Source: Coriaria nepalensis
Taxonomy: Eukaryota > Streptophyta > Magnoliopsida > Cucurbitales > Coriariaceae
Assembly: GCA_027186245.1 (NCBI GenBank)
Contig: CP114497.1
Location: forward strand, 2,859,501-2,923,500
DNA length: 64,000 nucleotides
Direction: 5' to 3'
Part shown: positions 48,721-61,029 of the stretch, piece after piece
Position numbering within the stretch: the stretch's first letter is position 1
Layout of the letters: each line of letters begins with the position of its first letter
Made by a program: the position numbers and the translations under genes
The notes under the pieces: generated by a model
The model's input: only the letters and a program-made list of their open reading frames with translations
The model's database searches: none
What the model was told of the DNA's origin: nothing

Positions 48721-49637
48721 GAATGAATCTCCAAAACAAAAGTTTTTAGCCTGATTATCCAAAAAAACTGTGACAAGTGAATTAAAAGATTCAGTTGACA
48801 TAAACAAGAGTTCATGACTGTTCAAGATTCAGAAAATGAATCGAGGAAAAACTTATGAATGGACCAGCTACAAGAAAAGACCTCATGATAGTAAATATAG
48901 GCCCCCATCACCCATCAATGCACGGTGTTCTTCGACTAAATTGATATGCATATGATCATCGTTCCTAGTTACTTAGCCAAATGAATCTCCAAAACAAAAA
49001 TCTTTAGCCTGATTATCCAAAAAAATTGTGACAAGTGAATTAAAAGATCTAGTTGACATAAACAAGAGTTCATGGCTGCTCAAGATTTAGAAAATGAATC
49101 GAGAAATAACTTATGAATGGACCAGCTACAAGAAAAGACCTCATGATAGTAAATATGGGCCCTCATCACCCATCAATGCACGGTGTTCTTCGACTAGATT
49201 GATATGCATATGATCATCATTTGATATGAATTTAATTTTTTATAGTAAACAATATTTTAATAAAAAAAATTAATCTATATCGAGTCATATCTTATATCAT
49301 CCAATTATATAAAGCACATCCACTAATATGTCTATTGACATCAGTGATCTGAATCTAGATCACATACATTCATAATACTAGTGGACCATACTAGCACCTA
49401 TTATATTAAAGATTTCATACTTTATTATGTTGCGGATAATTTAATTCATTATTTATAATCTTAATCTTCTCGTATTAATACAAGATTATAGTCATATAAA
49501 TAAACTTAGAATTTTCTGATATTTATTCGTATTATTCGATAATAATACATTCATAATAACTATATAGAAAAATGTCACTTTTATTAATTTCATTAAAACA
49601 ATATTTATTTCATGCTTTAAAGGCACTATGCCCAACA
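48720..49637 (-). repeat. Truncated LTR related to the 16.8-26.2 kb copia element, with internal tandem duplication
   Basis: 49200-49637 follows the right part of the copia LTRs closely (CATATGATCATC, ATCAGTGATCTGAATCTAGA, CAGATT-type A/T blocks) and ends GGCACTATGCCCAACA. To the left, a segment of about 258 bp occurs twice in tandem (starts near 48720 and 48978). Both copies carry ATGAATCTCCAAAACAAAA and GGACCAGCTACAAGAAAAGA. About 140 bp of each copy are absent from the other LTRs. The left portion of the LTR is missing. Confidence 0.8.
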
Positions 49638-51260
49638 CTTCATTGCCTATAAGGTTGGCATTACTCAATCCATTGTTAGCAAGGCTGGCGGACAAAGGTC
49701 GTGGTGGAGAGTCATAGTGATAGGTAAATGGAGACATGGTGGGTGAAAGGGAATAACTGGTAGATATGACGGGTGAAAGCGGTTGCATCATCTTTGTTAA
49801 CTTATTATCCATCTCATCTAACCGGTTCTTCATGTCATCTCTCAATTCTCAGAACATGTTCTCGAATTTGTTTATCCAACTAATAAAAAAAGACTCAATC
49901 TTCTTCTCCAGCACTCTATAAGAAGAGTCTCCCTTATCGATTCACCTTACACCTTCTTTCTCTTCTTCTTCCTTTATTTTTTTCATGTTTATCCTTTTTC
50001 TCTCTTTTTTTTTTTCCCTTCTTTTACTTTTAGCTATTTTTCTTCTTCTTCTTCTTATTGTTCTGCTCCTCCTTTTTCTTGTTCCAATTCGTCTTCTTGT
50101 TCTAATTCCCTACTCAAGATATGTACAACTTCGTCGTCCTCATCCTTGAAAGGTAGCAAAGTCCGTAAATATTCTTCAACTGCTTCTTCCTTGGTTAGTT
50201 TTAGGATTCCATGAATGACGAGCTGTATCAAATTAAGATAAAAACTATTCAATACTTAATCAAGATAAAGTAAAATAGTTAAATTAATTTAATAAAAAAA
50301 ATTTGTACATGTTTTTTCCTTGTCCACGTCTCGATATTTTCACGAGTTATGAGTGGGTCCCTAGATGACTATCTTAAAATCCAAGGGATGGGATTCTCTT
50401 TACTTCATACCGCAACTTGCTTTCCAAGATAATGAATGGATTCATAGGCAAATACATGCATGCATGGTAATGGTTGGTTAAGCAAACGTAACTCAACAAA
50501 ATGAAAGCCAAATATGAAATTAAAATATAAAGTGTAACTTATAAAGCTAATTGAAATCCATCTAAGGTATATGTTTCTTTTTTCTCATTCTCCTTAATCG
50601 AAAGTCTATGAGCGAGGGCCTTCTCCTTCATATTCTTCTTAAGGGCCTGAATGGTTTTCTCATAACTCGCTCTACCCTAAGAATAACGAGATAACTGGTT
50701 AAAATTATTAGCGATGCTCAATCTAAATTTTTTAATATTATTCTTCTGCTCTTGAACCTAGATGACTCCCTCAATTAAATAGACAAGAGCCATCTTCACA
50801 ACTTCATCATCTTCATTGATCCATGAGGCAACATTTGATTTGAATTTTCGTGCAAACTCTGAAAGTTGTATACTCTTCCCACTAAGATACTTTCTCAAAA
50901 GATGGTCATCTTTTTCTATATGCTTGATAATTTGGTGAGGATGGTATTCATGACATTTCAGCCTCGTCACCAGTGTGAATTCCCTAAGACCGAACTGCAC
51001 ATGCTTCTTATGATGCTTATACCATAACTCATACTTCTTCTTGCACTCGACTCACTGGAGAAGGAAAAAGTTTATAATCTGGCCAGATTGGTAAGATCCG
51101 CCTTCACATCAAGAAAGTGGCCAAGGTAAGTTGCTCTAAACAACTGCAATTGTCTATGATTGAGCTTCTATTTTATGTCGATGATCACAACTTATTGCTT
51201 TGCTATCATAGTAGTACGACACTTGACGTTGGGACCATCGTCGATTACGAGTTGAAGCTG
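49638..51260 (-). pseudogene. DUF1985-type plant transposon gene remnant
   Basis: 51000-50758 on the minus strand reads MQFGLREFTLVTRLKCHEYH, then RKYLSGKSIQLSEFARKFKS and DDEVVKMALVYLIEGVI. This is the DUF1985 pattern found in plant elements that also carry a Ulp1-type protease (MULE or CACTA derivatives). 50252-50055 is an acidic Glu-rich segment. 49845-49640 is a heptad-like MRDDMKNRLDEMDNKLTKMM followed by a Ser/Pro-rich stretch. The pieces lie in different frames with stops between them. No protease part is recognisable. Confidence 0.6.
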
Positions 51261-53500
51261 GAGACAGATTGAAGGTTGATCACCTTAAAACAAAATAAAT
51301 TCAAAAATTGAATGCTAGTATACACAAATATTTAAGCTAATCAATATAAAAATAATTCAAAATTAACAAAAAAGAAAATGTGTTCGATGGGTCGATGGAG
51401 GGCTCTTCATAGGTCGAAGAGCTTCAACCTGTAAAGATTATTCGACCCTTAGGGATACTCTAGGGATTGAAGGGCTTCGATCTGTTAATGAGCTTTCGAC
51501 ACGTAGAGTTTATTGGAGGGTTTTAGGATGCTTACCAGATTACACGAAGGAAGGTTTTCTGACATTGAATATCATCTTCCTTCTTTCTTTTTTGTTGGTC
51601 TTTTTTCTCATTCCTATTAGTTCGAGCCATCGAGATTTTTCAAAATACACCCGTATATTTTCGAGAAAGAATGAGTTTGTGACTTCCAACAAGTTCACAA
51701 GCTCGAATGAGTTCATTGATGGAGGGTTCAAAGCTTCGAACCTGCATCAATGGAGAGGGGGTACGAAAGAAATAAAAGAAAAAGGGGGGGGGGGGGGAGA
51801 GAGAGAGAGAGAGAGAAAATGAAGGAAGTGGAGGGAAAGAAAAATAAATAAATAAAACATTATGGTAACTGAGTTTATCCGAGTAACCCGTGTGTTTCTT
51901 ATCACATAATTATCTCTGGGCGACGTGACTTTCTTAGAGACGCTGGATCTGCATGAACTATCCAGATTGCACGGGCTATACGAGCGCCATACAATCCGGG
52001 CATTATGCAATTCGAGCCAATGTGCTGCTGCATAGGGCATGCCATTTCGCCCTTTTTCTTTTCTCAGAGAGTTGAAAAATTATATATATTAAAGTGTGTT
52101 TGTTAATTGTTCTGAGAATAGAATTTATATTCTTAAAATAAAGAAAATAACTAATTAGTGTATTTAATCGTATTTTCTTATTATATATTTTTTTCTTTGA
52201 AAATAGACATAAAAAATTGTTTTTGGGAAATATCTTAAGAATGTTTTTTCTATTTTAATATTAACAATTTCACATAATAACTCAAAATTTTTTAGTAATT
52301 TAATTAATCAAACGAAATTTTCAATTAAAAATTATTTTTCCACACCTCTTTATAATTTATAAAAAAAATTATTCTAAAAATAAAAAAAAAATAAAAAAAG
52401 GAATAATTATCAAACATACCCTTAATTTTTGTGAATAGTATCTAAGATTTCTGGACCACTTATTTGTTTTCATTATGCATGGAGTTTTTGTACACAGACG
52501 AATGTAATAAAAAATATAGTTACCTGAGTGCAAATATTGCAATGCATTTTTTAGGAATATAATTTTTATTATATGCAAATTTAAATCTTATTATAATTAT
52601 AAATATTATTTTTATATATTATATTTAATTTAATTAAATATTAATATATATTTTTATAGATATAATTTATAATATATATATTAAATTAAATCTTATCATA
52701 CTTATAAATATTAAGAGAAGCAGAAGAGACAGGAAGCATGTCAAACAAGGCAGCAACAATCAGCATGCCATTTCGGTAAGCTATGTAAAATACAAGCGAG
52801 AGCAGCAAGGGGATTTTCTAGGAAGCAACTAAGAAGGAAGTAGTAGTAGTATTTTATTGTTCGTGGACACCAGGTAGTAATAACACACATTCCAAAATCC
52901 AACCAATCATCCAAAACATATCCGCTTAGTTACTTACCAACCTGACCCGATTAGATGATTTCTATGCCTCTACCATTACTCGCGCACACCGCCCAAAAAA
53001 AATATATATATATATCTCTGTTTTTTCTTACTTCCCCTGCGATTTTAGATTGTGTAATTTGTTTTAAAAATGTGTTACCTAAAAACTGCTTTTAATTCTC
53101 AACCCATATGTTTCATATTGGAGCTTATCCAAATGAGAAATTTTTTGGTAAATATCTATAGTAGATTTATATACAAGATTGATATAATGTATAATGTGAT
53201 TATATTAAATTAACTTATACAGTTAAAATAGATCGATCCACTGTAAACTCAATCTATACAAAAATAAACGGGCCTACGTTATAAACAAAAAGGATCGAAA
53301 AGTCAAACTGTGTCCCTCCAAAAAGTCAATACTTACTGCTATTGTACAACTTGAAATATTCGGAGAAGAAACTTCAATTCAACGTACAAATAAAAGAAAT
53401 AGATGCGTTCTGTCACGGCCAATATTTCTTTCTACTGCTGTCCAAATTACCGGAAAATGTGTTTTTATTTTTGTCACGGGCTTGATTTATGAAACAATGC
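51261..53500. other. Intergenic DNA
   Basis: No gene is supported. 51360-51500 contains GGGTCGA- and TTCGACCC-like words reminiscent of the 26.3 kb region. 51784-51818 is a G-run followed by (GA)n. 52080-52700 is strongly A/T-rich. The frames at 51565-51822 and 52040-51747 lie over low-complexity sequence. Confidence 0.5.
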
Positions 53501-56500
53501 ATTAAACAGAAGAAGATAATGTTACCAAAATGTAATCCCAATTCCCAACCAATCTAATCATCATATTGGCCAAAAAATAAACAAAAACAAAAACCAATCC
53601 ATTCATCATCAGTAGCCTAATTTTAAAAGAATACATATTTCCATTATGTTTTTTTTTTTTTTTTAATAGGAGAAAGAGCAAAATGACTAACCTTAACAGT
53701 GAAGAGAACGCTACCATCGGGAACTTGTTGCCTAGATGCAATATGAAGACCGTGCACATGACCAGCACAAGGCGCCTTTACAATATGCTACAAAAATAGA
53801 TGGAAGAAAACCAAAAAATGGTTTAACCTTTCATCTGGAAAAAGCAGATAAATAGATGCAATTCACAATTCATGGTGTAAACCTCCATCTTCATTGCTTC
53901 CATGACTAACACGGGTTGTCCCACCTCCACTTTTGTTCCGTCTTTAACTAGAACTTTGACTACTAAACCAGCCATGGGTGCCACAACAGTTCCTGGAGGA
54001 TGGGAGGCTGTCTCAAAACTACGTTTATGTTGGGATTCATCTTCGTCGGACAAATCAAGCCCCAACTTTTGTCTGAAATGATGGTGATGGGACCCATGCC
54101 ATATATGGATGTGCTTAGTCTGGTCCTGAAACCGAATGGAGCTTCAAATCAACAATTAAGAAGAGATGAAACTCTAGTGAGAATTAAATTAAATAACAGT
54201 AGTTTTGGTTAATGTATACTTATATATAACCTTTGTGTAAACAGCTAAACTAACTTCCATACTCTGAAATTCTGGTTGCTGAGTTCTGTTGCTTTAACTT
54301 CCTTAGAGTGGGGACTCTCTGCACCTGTCGGTAAGGATATAAAGAACCATCTTGAATCAAATAAAACGGAAGTTGTGCAAAAATACAAGAAAAATATTTG
54401 GACTTTGAAAGCAGGACATAAAATGAAAGTACAAGATTCTGCCCGAATTACCAATAGTCTCACTTCCCTATATTTAGTATTGTTTTAATATATATCAAAT
54501 TTATTTATTTTCTGTAAGGAAGTACTTTTTAAGTATCTTAATATAAATAGGCCATTTTAAGCCCATATAAAGACTAGCTTTACATTGGCCTATTCAAGGT
54601 TTGATTGATGAATAAAATATTATATTGAATATTCCTGCCAAGTTTCCTTAATTGTATGGCCTATCCATCCCACATCACAGGACTAACTTTATATTGCCAA
54701 AAATACATATTTTTGAGGACAACAATACAATAACATCATTACCTCGATCAGATATTTCCTCCCATCAGGTTGATAAGTAACTGAAAGTCTTAAATGCTCT
54801 AAGCCAGCATTATATCCATTCTCCCAATCAAGTTCCATGATACGTTTTGCATAATGATTGACTCTAAAGGGAGGAGAAGAGTACCATAGTGACAGTGCAG
54901 AATTACCACCTAAATAGATTTTAAGCCATCAATTTTTAGAGAATTTCTCGGAACCAGAAATATCAAAAGGTATTGTAAGGGACAAACAAATTTACCAGGG
55001 GGCTTTTCTTTGAGTTCAGAATGTTCCATGTCGATAACACATGCTACTACCAGGCCGGCATTAAATCTAGCAACTTCACATGCTTCTTTAGCTAACACTG
55101 AATTAGTAGGATCGATAAAGAGTTCATCCTTAAAGCATTCGATAAAATGGATTTCAACATTGCCATCTTCAAACGCCTTGTGATTAGCAAGTTTTAAGAT
55201 TTAAGTTAATGTTGGTTGGCACACCTGCAACCTGTGAACGAAATATGTTTTCGTGAAACAAGGATAAGGAAATATAATTGGGAGAATGCCAAGAAGGAAA
55301 TAAGAGTATAAAATAGAAGAAACGAAAGTCTTCCAGCATTGCAAATCTAAAAGGATCAACTGTAAATCTAGCAGAAGATATAATGATATGCTAATGCTTT
55401 GTAGAGTAATTCAAATTGGACCAGTAATGCATTTCCAAGAATATATTACATATTGGATTCCTCAAACCGTTAAATCATCATACATTGAAATGAAACATGG
55501 GAACAGGTGCTTGCAAAGGGTAGTATGATTTCTTCATACTAAATTAAGGATCTAGTTATAACCAGGTTTACATGAAACTTTGACAAGCAATCCTTCAGTT
55601 TGACTAATGCTGCAGCTCGATTTTCTCCCCAAACAACAAGCTTGGCAATCATGGGATCATAATGCATGGAAACAGCATCTCCTTGTTCAACCCCCGTCTC
55701 CACCCGAACTAGTAAATCAGAGACCTAACATCAGCATAACAAAAGAAAAACACTAACAGGATATGGAAATTGATGTGAATCATAGAATTCAAAATAATGG
55801 CACGGTCACAAAAGAGAAGAGAAGGCCCTTGGGTATTCTATCCTATGGAATGTTCTTCTAACAGCACCCAGTTGAACAGTATTTATAAATTTCAAGTGAG
55901 CATAAAATGACCAACCGGATTGTGATACTGGGACAGGATGTTAATGATGAAGAATTCCAGTGGCTGGAAGAAATCCTTTAGGAACATTTCCTGCATATAT
56001 TCGGGCCTCAAAAGCATGACCTGTCAAAAAAATAATTACAGAATCCCACAATTTCTTAAGTAAGCAAATATGTAACTTAAGTGAAAGATCATAGGAAGTT
56101 CAACATGAAATCAGTAATACAACATTTACAAAAAGCAATTATCACACACCAGTCCTTAAAAAATTCTACCGGATGGCCCTTAAAGTGTAATTATCAAACA
56201 CTAATCAATTATCCCCCTTTATGTTATTTATCTTTTAAAAAATCCAACTACCTCAGTCTCCCAGCCTCCATCAGCTGCACCTAAACTATACATGATTTCC
56301 TCCATCACACACCAGTCCTTGAGCAGCAAAAAAGCACCCAAGTGTCCCCTGTACCTATTATGATGATGATGTACAGAGAAGACAATTGCACAAAAGGGGA
56401 AAAAAAAAAGAGACTGTACTACATCTCTATCCAGCATTCAACTTGATAGCAAGAAACAATTACACGTGTAAGAAATGAAAAGTAGTGTCTATGTGACAGC

Positions 56501-57283
56501 AAGTGCCATCCCTACAATATTGATTACAACATCGTTTATACCTGTAAGAAATGATATGTGGCAGCAAGTGTCACCCCTGTAAGCCCACAACATCATATCT
56601 GGTTTTAATCAAGACAGGTAAAAGAGTCACCTAATAAGGGCACTTGTGACTGAACCATGGGAAGAGATTCTCCGTTTGCAACAAGGATTTGCCACTCTAC
56701 AAGATCTTGATCAACTATCATCTCAGTCACAGGATGCTCAACCTGTGTATATGGGCAACTAATTAGAATATTGCCAATTAAAAAAAATACAAAATAGAGG
56801 AATAGATCGGGAGAAGAAGAGAACCTGAAGGCCAGTGTTCCTCTCCATAAAGTAAAAATCTCCTGACACGGTATCAACTATAAACTCCACAGTGCCAGCA
56901 TTGTGATAACCAACTGCCTTTATGTATCAGACAGGGAACTCAGATCAGCAAACCTATTAAACAAATAACCAAAATGGAAAAACAGGAGCAGGAGGAAAAC
57001 AAAAGTAATAATCAAAGAGGAAGTGGATATGAAATAAACAAGTTCAAAAATGTCAGAGCATGGTATCAATCTGATTTACTATGCCAGACGCAGCTGTGAA
57101 TTACATTCGCCAATTGGAATCTTACTTGAGATATTAGTTAAGAGTCAAGACTTTCAGTTGTACCATTCAGTGACATGCCACAAACTCATTTAAGAAAAAT
57201 GAAATTTACACATAGTTCACAACCATTTCTCCATATAGCACAACTATTCTCTGGGTTATCTTAGCTAATGGGTTATCCTTAGG

Positions 57284-57702
57284 GCTCGTTTCGTTCGATT
57301 CTTTGGTGGGAATGAAATTCATCTTTGGTGGGAATGAAATGAATTTCATTCCATTCCACTGTTTGGTTCGAAGGAATGATGGAATAGGAATAATTTTTGA
57401 TTCCCACTTGAATGAAAGTGTCATTCTTTCATTTACACCTAAATATGTATCTTTGGTGGGAATCAAAATAAGCATCCATTTACACGGGTTTTTTTTTTGT
57501 ATTTTTTAAATTCTATTGTTATACTTGTGTGATTTTTGAAATTTCTTCTTCAAACAGACGCAAAAATCGCCTTTCTATTCTCATTCCTATTCATTCCCTG
57601 TATAACCAACCGGACGCCAAAAAATCATCGTTTTCATTACCATTCCATACTCATTATCATTCCCATTCCCATTTCCACAAAGGAATCAAACCAAACGAGC
57701 CC
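57284..57702. mobile_element. PIF/Harbinger-type MITE in an MCCA intron
   Basis: It is 419 bp with terminal inverted repeats GGGCTCGTTTCGTTCGATTC (left) and GAATCAAACCAAACGAGCCC (right), flanked by TTA on each side (57281-57283 and 57703-57705). The TTA duplication and GGGC-type ends fit Tourist-like (PIF/Harbinger) MITEs. The interior is rich in GGAATGA and TCATTCC words that form subterminal inverted repeats. It lies between MCCA exons 6 and 7 and does not touch an exon. Confidence 0.85.
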
Positions 57703-58005
57703 TTAACATCTACAAAAGTTTTAAGTCCAATCCTAAATCGTACCATGATCATATTGCTAACCAGTACAAGTATTCAGATATTCAAATAAGTGCATATGGC
57801 TGCAGACACGGCAGGTTGACCCAAGTGGGACCGGAAGTCATCCTCAACATTGGGCTGTACAAGCAAATAGAGTATTACATTCTACAACCATAGTAAGAAC
57901 TCAAACAAGAAACCTAAATCAACAAATGAGAAGGTGATCATTACAGCTGGAGCTTCTTCAATTATCTTCTGGTGTCTTCTTTGCACCCTGCAATCCCTCT
58001 CATAT

Positions 58006-58425
58006 AAGTGCAATATGTTGCCGTGTTTATCCCCAAAGATCTATGGCCTCAAATAGCACAGCACATTCGAGTAAGCTATTCAATGGCTGAATGAGGACTT
58101 GAGCATTAAATTTTGCATAAAATGTACCATACATATACACACAACATATAACATATCTTTGAGCAATTCCTACTAAAAAGGAGAGGAATAATACAATCAA
58201 TCTAAGGAATGATACAATATAAGTGCACTATTGCCATGTTTGTCCCAAAATATCTATGGCCTTAAATAGCACAGCACAATCGAGTAAGCTATTCAATGGC
58301 TAAATAAGGACTCGAGCATTAAATTTTGCATAAAATGTACCATACATATACACACAACATATAACATATCTTTGAGAAATTCCTACAGAAATGGAGAGGA
58401 ATGATACAATTGATCTATGAGTACC
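58006..58425. repeat. 213-bp intragenic tandem duplication in MCCA
   Basis: The segment around TCTATGGCC(T/C)(C/T)AAATAGCACAGC (58040 and 58253) through ATATCTTTGAG(C/A)AATTCCTAC is present twice with an offset of 213 bases. The right copy also repeats the acceptor and first part of exon 5 (58259-58215 on the minus strand), here decayed so that IFGDKHGNI reads IFWDKHGNS. Confidence 0.85.
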
Positions 58426-60258
58426 TGGACTTCTATGTGTCTAGGCTTTGTAATATATTTCTCCAGCAATATTGTGCTTACTCCAAAAGAAGCAGCAGCC
58501 TCATGTTGAGCTCCCAAAAAAGCATCTACAAACTCATCTGGGCTGTTTACAATCCTCATGCCCTGGACATACATTCACTTTGTAATAAAAGGATCCCCAC
58601 TTTTACCCTTGATATTTTAACTATAACATGTTCCTAGTTTCTATGCATGGTTTTCTGATTTCGATGACCCTTTACTATTATGTAATGGCAACCCACAAAG
58701 GTCAATAGCAAATTATCTAATATTAAACTAGTATAGTAGAAACACAAAAGGGGAGGGGGGAAAAAAAGAGGATATAGAGTACAGGATAACACACTACAGA
58801 TAATCTACCATGCTCATTAATTTATAATAAAGAAAGTCTCTAAGGACGATTCACTTTCTCTATCAGTCATGTTTCATATCTCTAAAAGTTATTAATAAAT
58901 GAAAATGTTATTTCAGGAGGTACCACACCTTCCCTCCACCTCCATGGGTTGGCTTAATTAATACCGACATCCAATCTTGTCTGCTTCTACCTTCATATGA
59001 ATAATATCTTGCTCACTACCATGATATCTGGGCACAAGTGGTACCCCCGCCGCACCCATTATTCTCTTTGATGCACTGATATAAGGCACATAACACATTA
59101 ATAAAATAATATAGTTTGCTCAGTTTCATAAAATAATTATAACTTGATAAGATTTATCCCATCCAACATCATGTTTTGTTGGCCGACATTCAAGTAGTTC
59201 AAATAGTCATTCACAGAATAAATGAATCCGAACTTTATATATCTAGGTTGTAAGAAAAGATCAAAGTGTCTATAGAAGATCTAAGTAGCTTCTGCTTCCT
59301 CGATCCTAAGTGATCAACCGATACAAGAACCACACACTCCAATAAATCATACCTTTTATCACCCATGTCTCGAATTGCAGATGCTGGCAGGCCTATGAAT
59401 GTAAGACCTTTGTCTTCACAAAGTTGAGCGAAATCAGTACTTTCCGACAAAAATTCATAACCAGGGTGAATGGCCTGACAAGTAAAATACGAAATCCAGA
59501 TGACTAAGCAATCAACTGTAAGTCTACCAACTGCCAGAGGAAAACACTATATCTCTACCATAGAAACAAAGCTATGGCCAAGATATCAGTATATTGGAAA
59601 GCCCAAAACTAAATCGCTACCGTTATATTATGAGCTGCATGGACAAAAACAAGGGAAAGAAAAAATGTAGAAGAAAGCAGGAATTAAGTAGCAACTCATT
59701 TGATCACGACGATTTGTTAGAAATGAATACCAATGAAATTCATATTAGAGTAACTTATGTCAAGAATAAGCAGACATTGTCCAGAAAGATAAATACAAAT
59801 ATTAGATAACAAATAATCTCGATTAACTGCCCAGCTACACTAATCACAGGAATTAAGTGCAATCTCTACTTACTTTAGTGCAGCACTTTCTCGCCAAACA
59901 AACAGAAACACTTTCCAGTTCTCACCTGCGCACCAGTTCGAACAGCAGCCTCAGCAATCGACGTAGTGTTCAGGTAACTCAACCTCGCCGGCGGGGGACC
60001 AATATGCACGGCCTCGTCAGCGGACTTGACGTGGAGAGAATCTCTATCAACATCACTAAAAACAGCTACGGTTCTAATCCCTAACCGTTTCGCCGTCCTC
60101 ATTATTCTGCAAGCTATTTCCCCTCGGTTTGCTACAAGAATTTTCTCAATACGTTGACTCGATTGCGCCACCAAGGACGAGGACCTGTCCGAGAACAGTC
60201 TGAATTGAAGAGAATAAGTTTTGTGAGTAAGTTTCCGACGGAAGATGATGGAAGCCAT

Positions 60259-61029
60259 TGAAGCCAAGGCTAAGAGCTCTGTGAGCAGGAGTGGAAAAAA
60301 CACGAAACGGAAACAAATATTGAAGAAGGCAGTGGGAAGGCCTTGTGGTCATTTCCTTGATGGAATAGAGGTATCTTCGGAAAATAAATATACAATTTTG
60401 TATACGCGGCGTTTCATTGGATAAGGTGGTGAACTTCGATGCGAATCTGACGTGGCATTTAGTATAGATCTGACGTGGCGTTTGTCCATTTTTTACCGGT
60501 CCGAATTTATTCGGTTAATATTAATTTTTAATTAAATAAAAATCGATACATAATCAATCTAAATCTTTTTTGTCGGACTAGTGAATTGATCCTTATTTTA
60601 TCATCGTAATATTTATTTATTTAATAGTAACATATGATAATTAATAAACTAAAGTTTAGCCTAGAGAGTTCATGAACAAGTAGTAGGTTCGGTCTATTTA
60701 ATTTGATAGATAAATTATTTATTTAATTAAAAATTATTAAATTTAATTTTTAATTTAATTTAATTATTATATTGTGAATGAATTGAGATAAAATATTTTA
60801 ATTTTTATAAATTTTAAAATTTTAAAAATAATAAATTAAATTACATTTTATTTATAATCGTTAAATTTATTTTAAAGTAAAATATAATAATTATCAATAA
60901 AACGGATGATTCATTTGTCAATCTTTCAAATTGGGCAGAAGAGCTCCAATTCCAAAGAAAGCCCATAAAAATTTGAATTAATCATTTAACATGTTAAAAA
61001 CATTAAAATACGAAACAATTACATACATT
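60259..61029. other. Spacer between MCCA and the ALP1-like gene
   Basis: 60304-60480 is GC-richer and may be the former MCCA promoter; TCTGACGTGGC occurs twice (about 60447 and 60468). 60540-60950 is A/T-rich. No gene is seen. Confidence 0.45.

Larger units (their letters stand above)
53692..60258 (-). pseudogene. MCCA: Methylcrotonoyl-CoA carboxylase alpha (biotin) subunit, disrupted
   Basis: About 15 exons retain sequence from the start (60258) through the biotin carboxylase domain ([56 protein letters not shown]) to the biotinyl domain (PVLVMEAMKME, 53883-54125) and VPDGSVLFTVK. The intact enzyme carboxylates 3-methylcrotonyl-CoA in mitochondrial leucine breakdown. Exon spans: 60258-59926, 59474-59353, 59075-58929, 58562-58425, 58040-57945, 57854-57798, 56917-56825, 56742-56631, 56020-55916, 55708-55572, 55231-54996, 54909-54743, about 54320-54231, 54125-53883, 53787-53692. 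Lesions: a 1-base loss near 58965 before the GGGGK loop; no GT donor after 57798; TAC to TAA at 55943-55941; an extra A at 55192-55195; about 19 bases lost near 54262. FMEMNTRLQ reads FMERNTGLQ (catalytic Arg to Gly) and GYGFLSE reads GYEFLSE. Retained introns mean it did not arise by retrotransposition. Confidence 0.9.

Noticed and set aside
57303..57789. Frames within the MCCA intron
   Set aside because: They lie in the MITE, whose GGAATGA/TCATTCC repeats produce them by chance.
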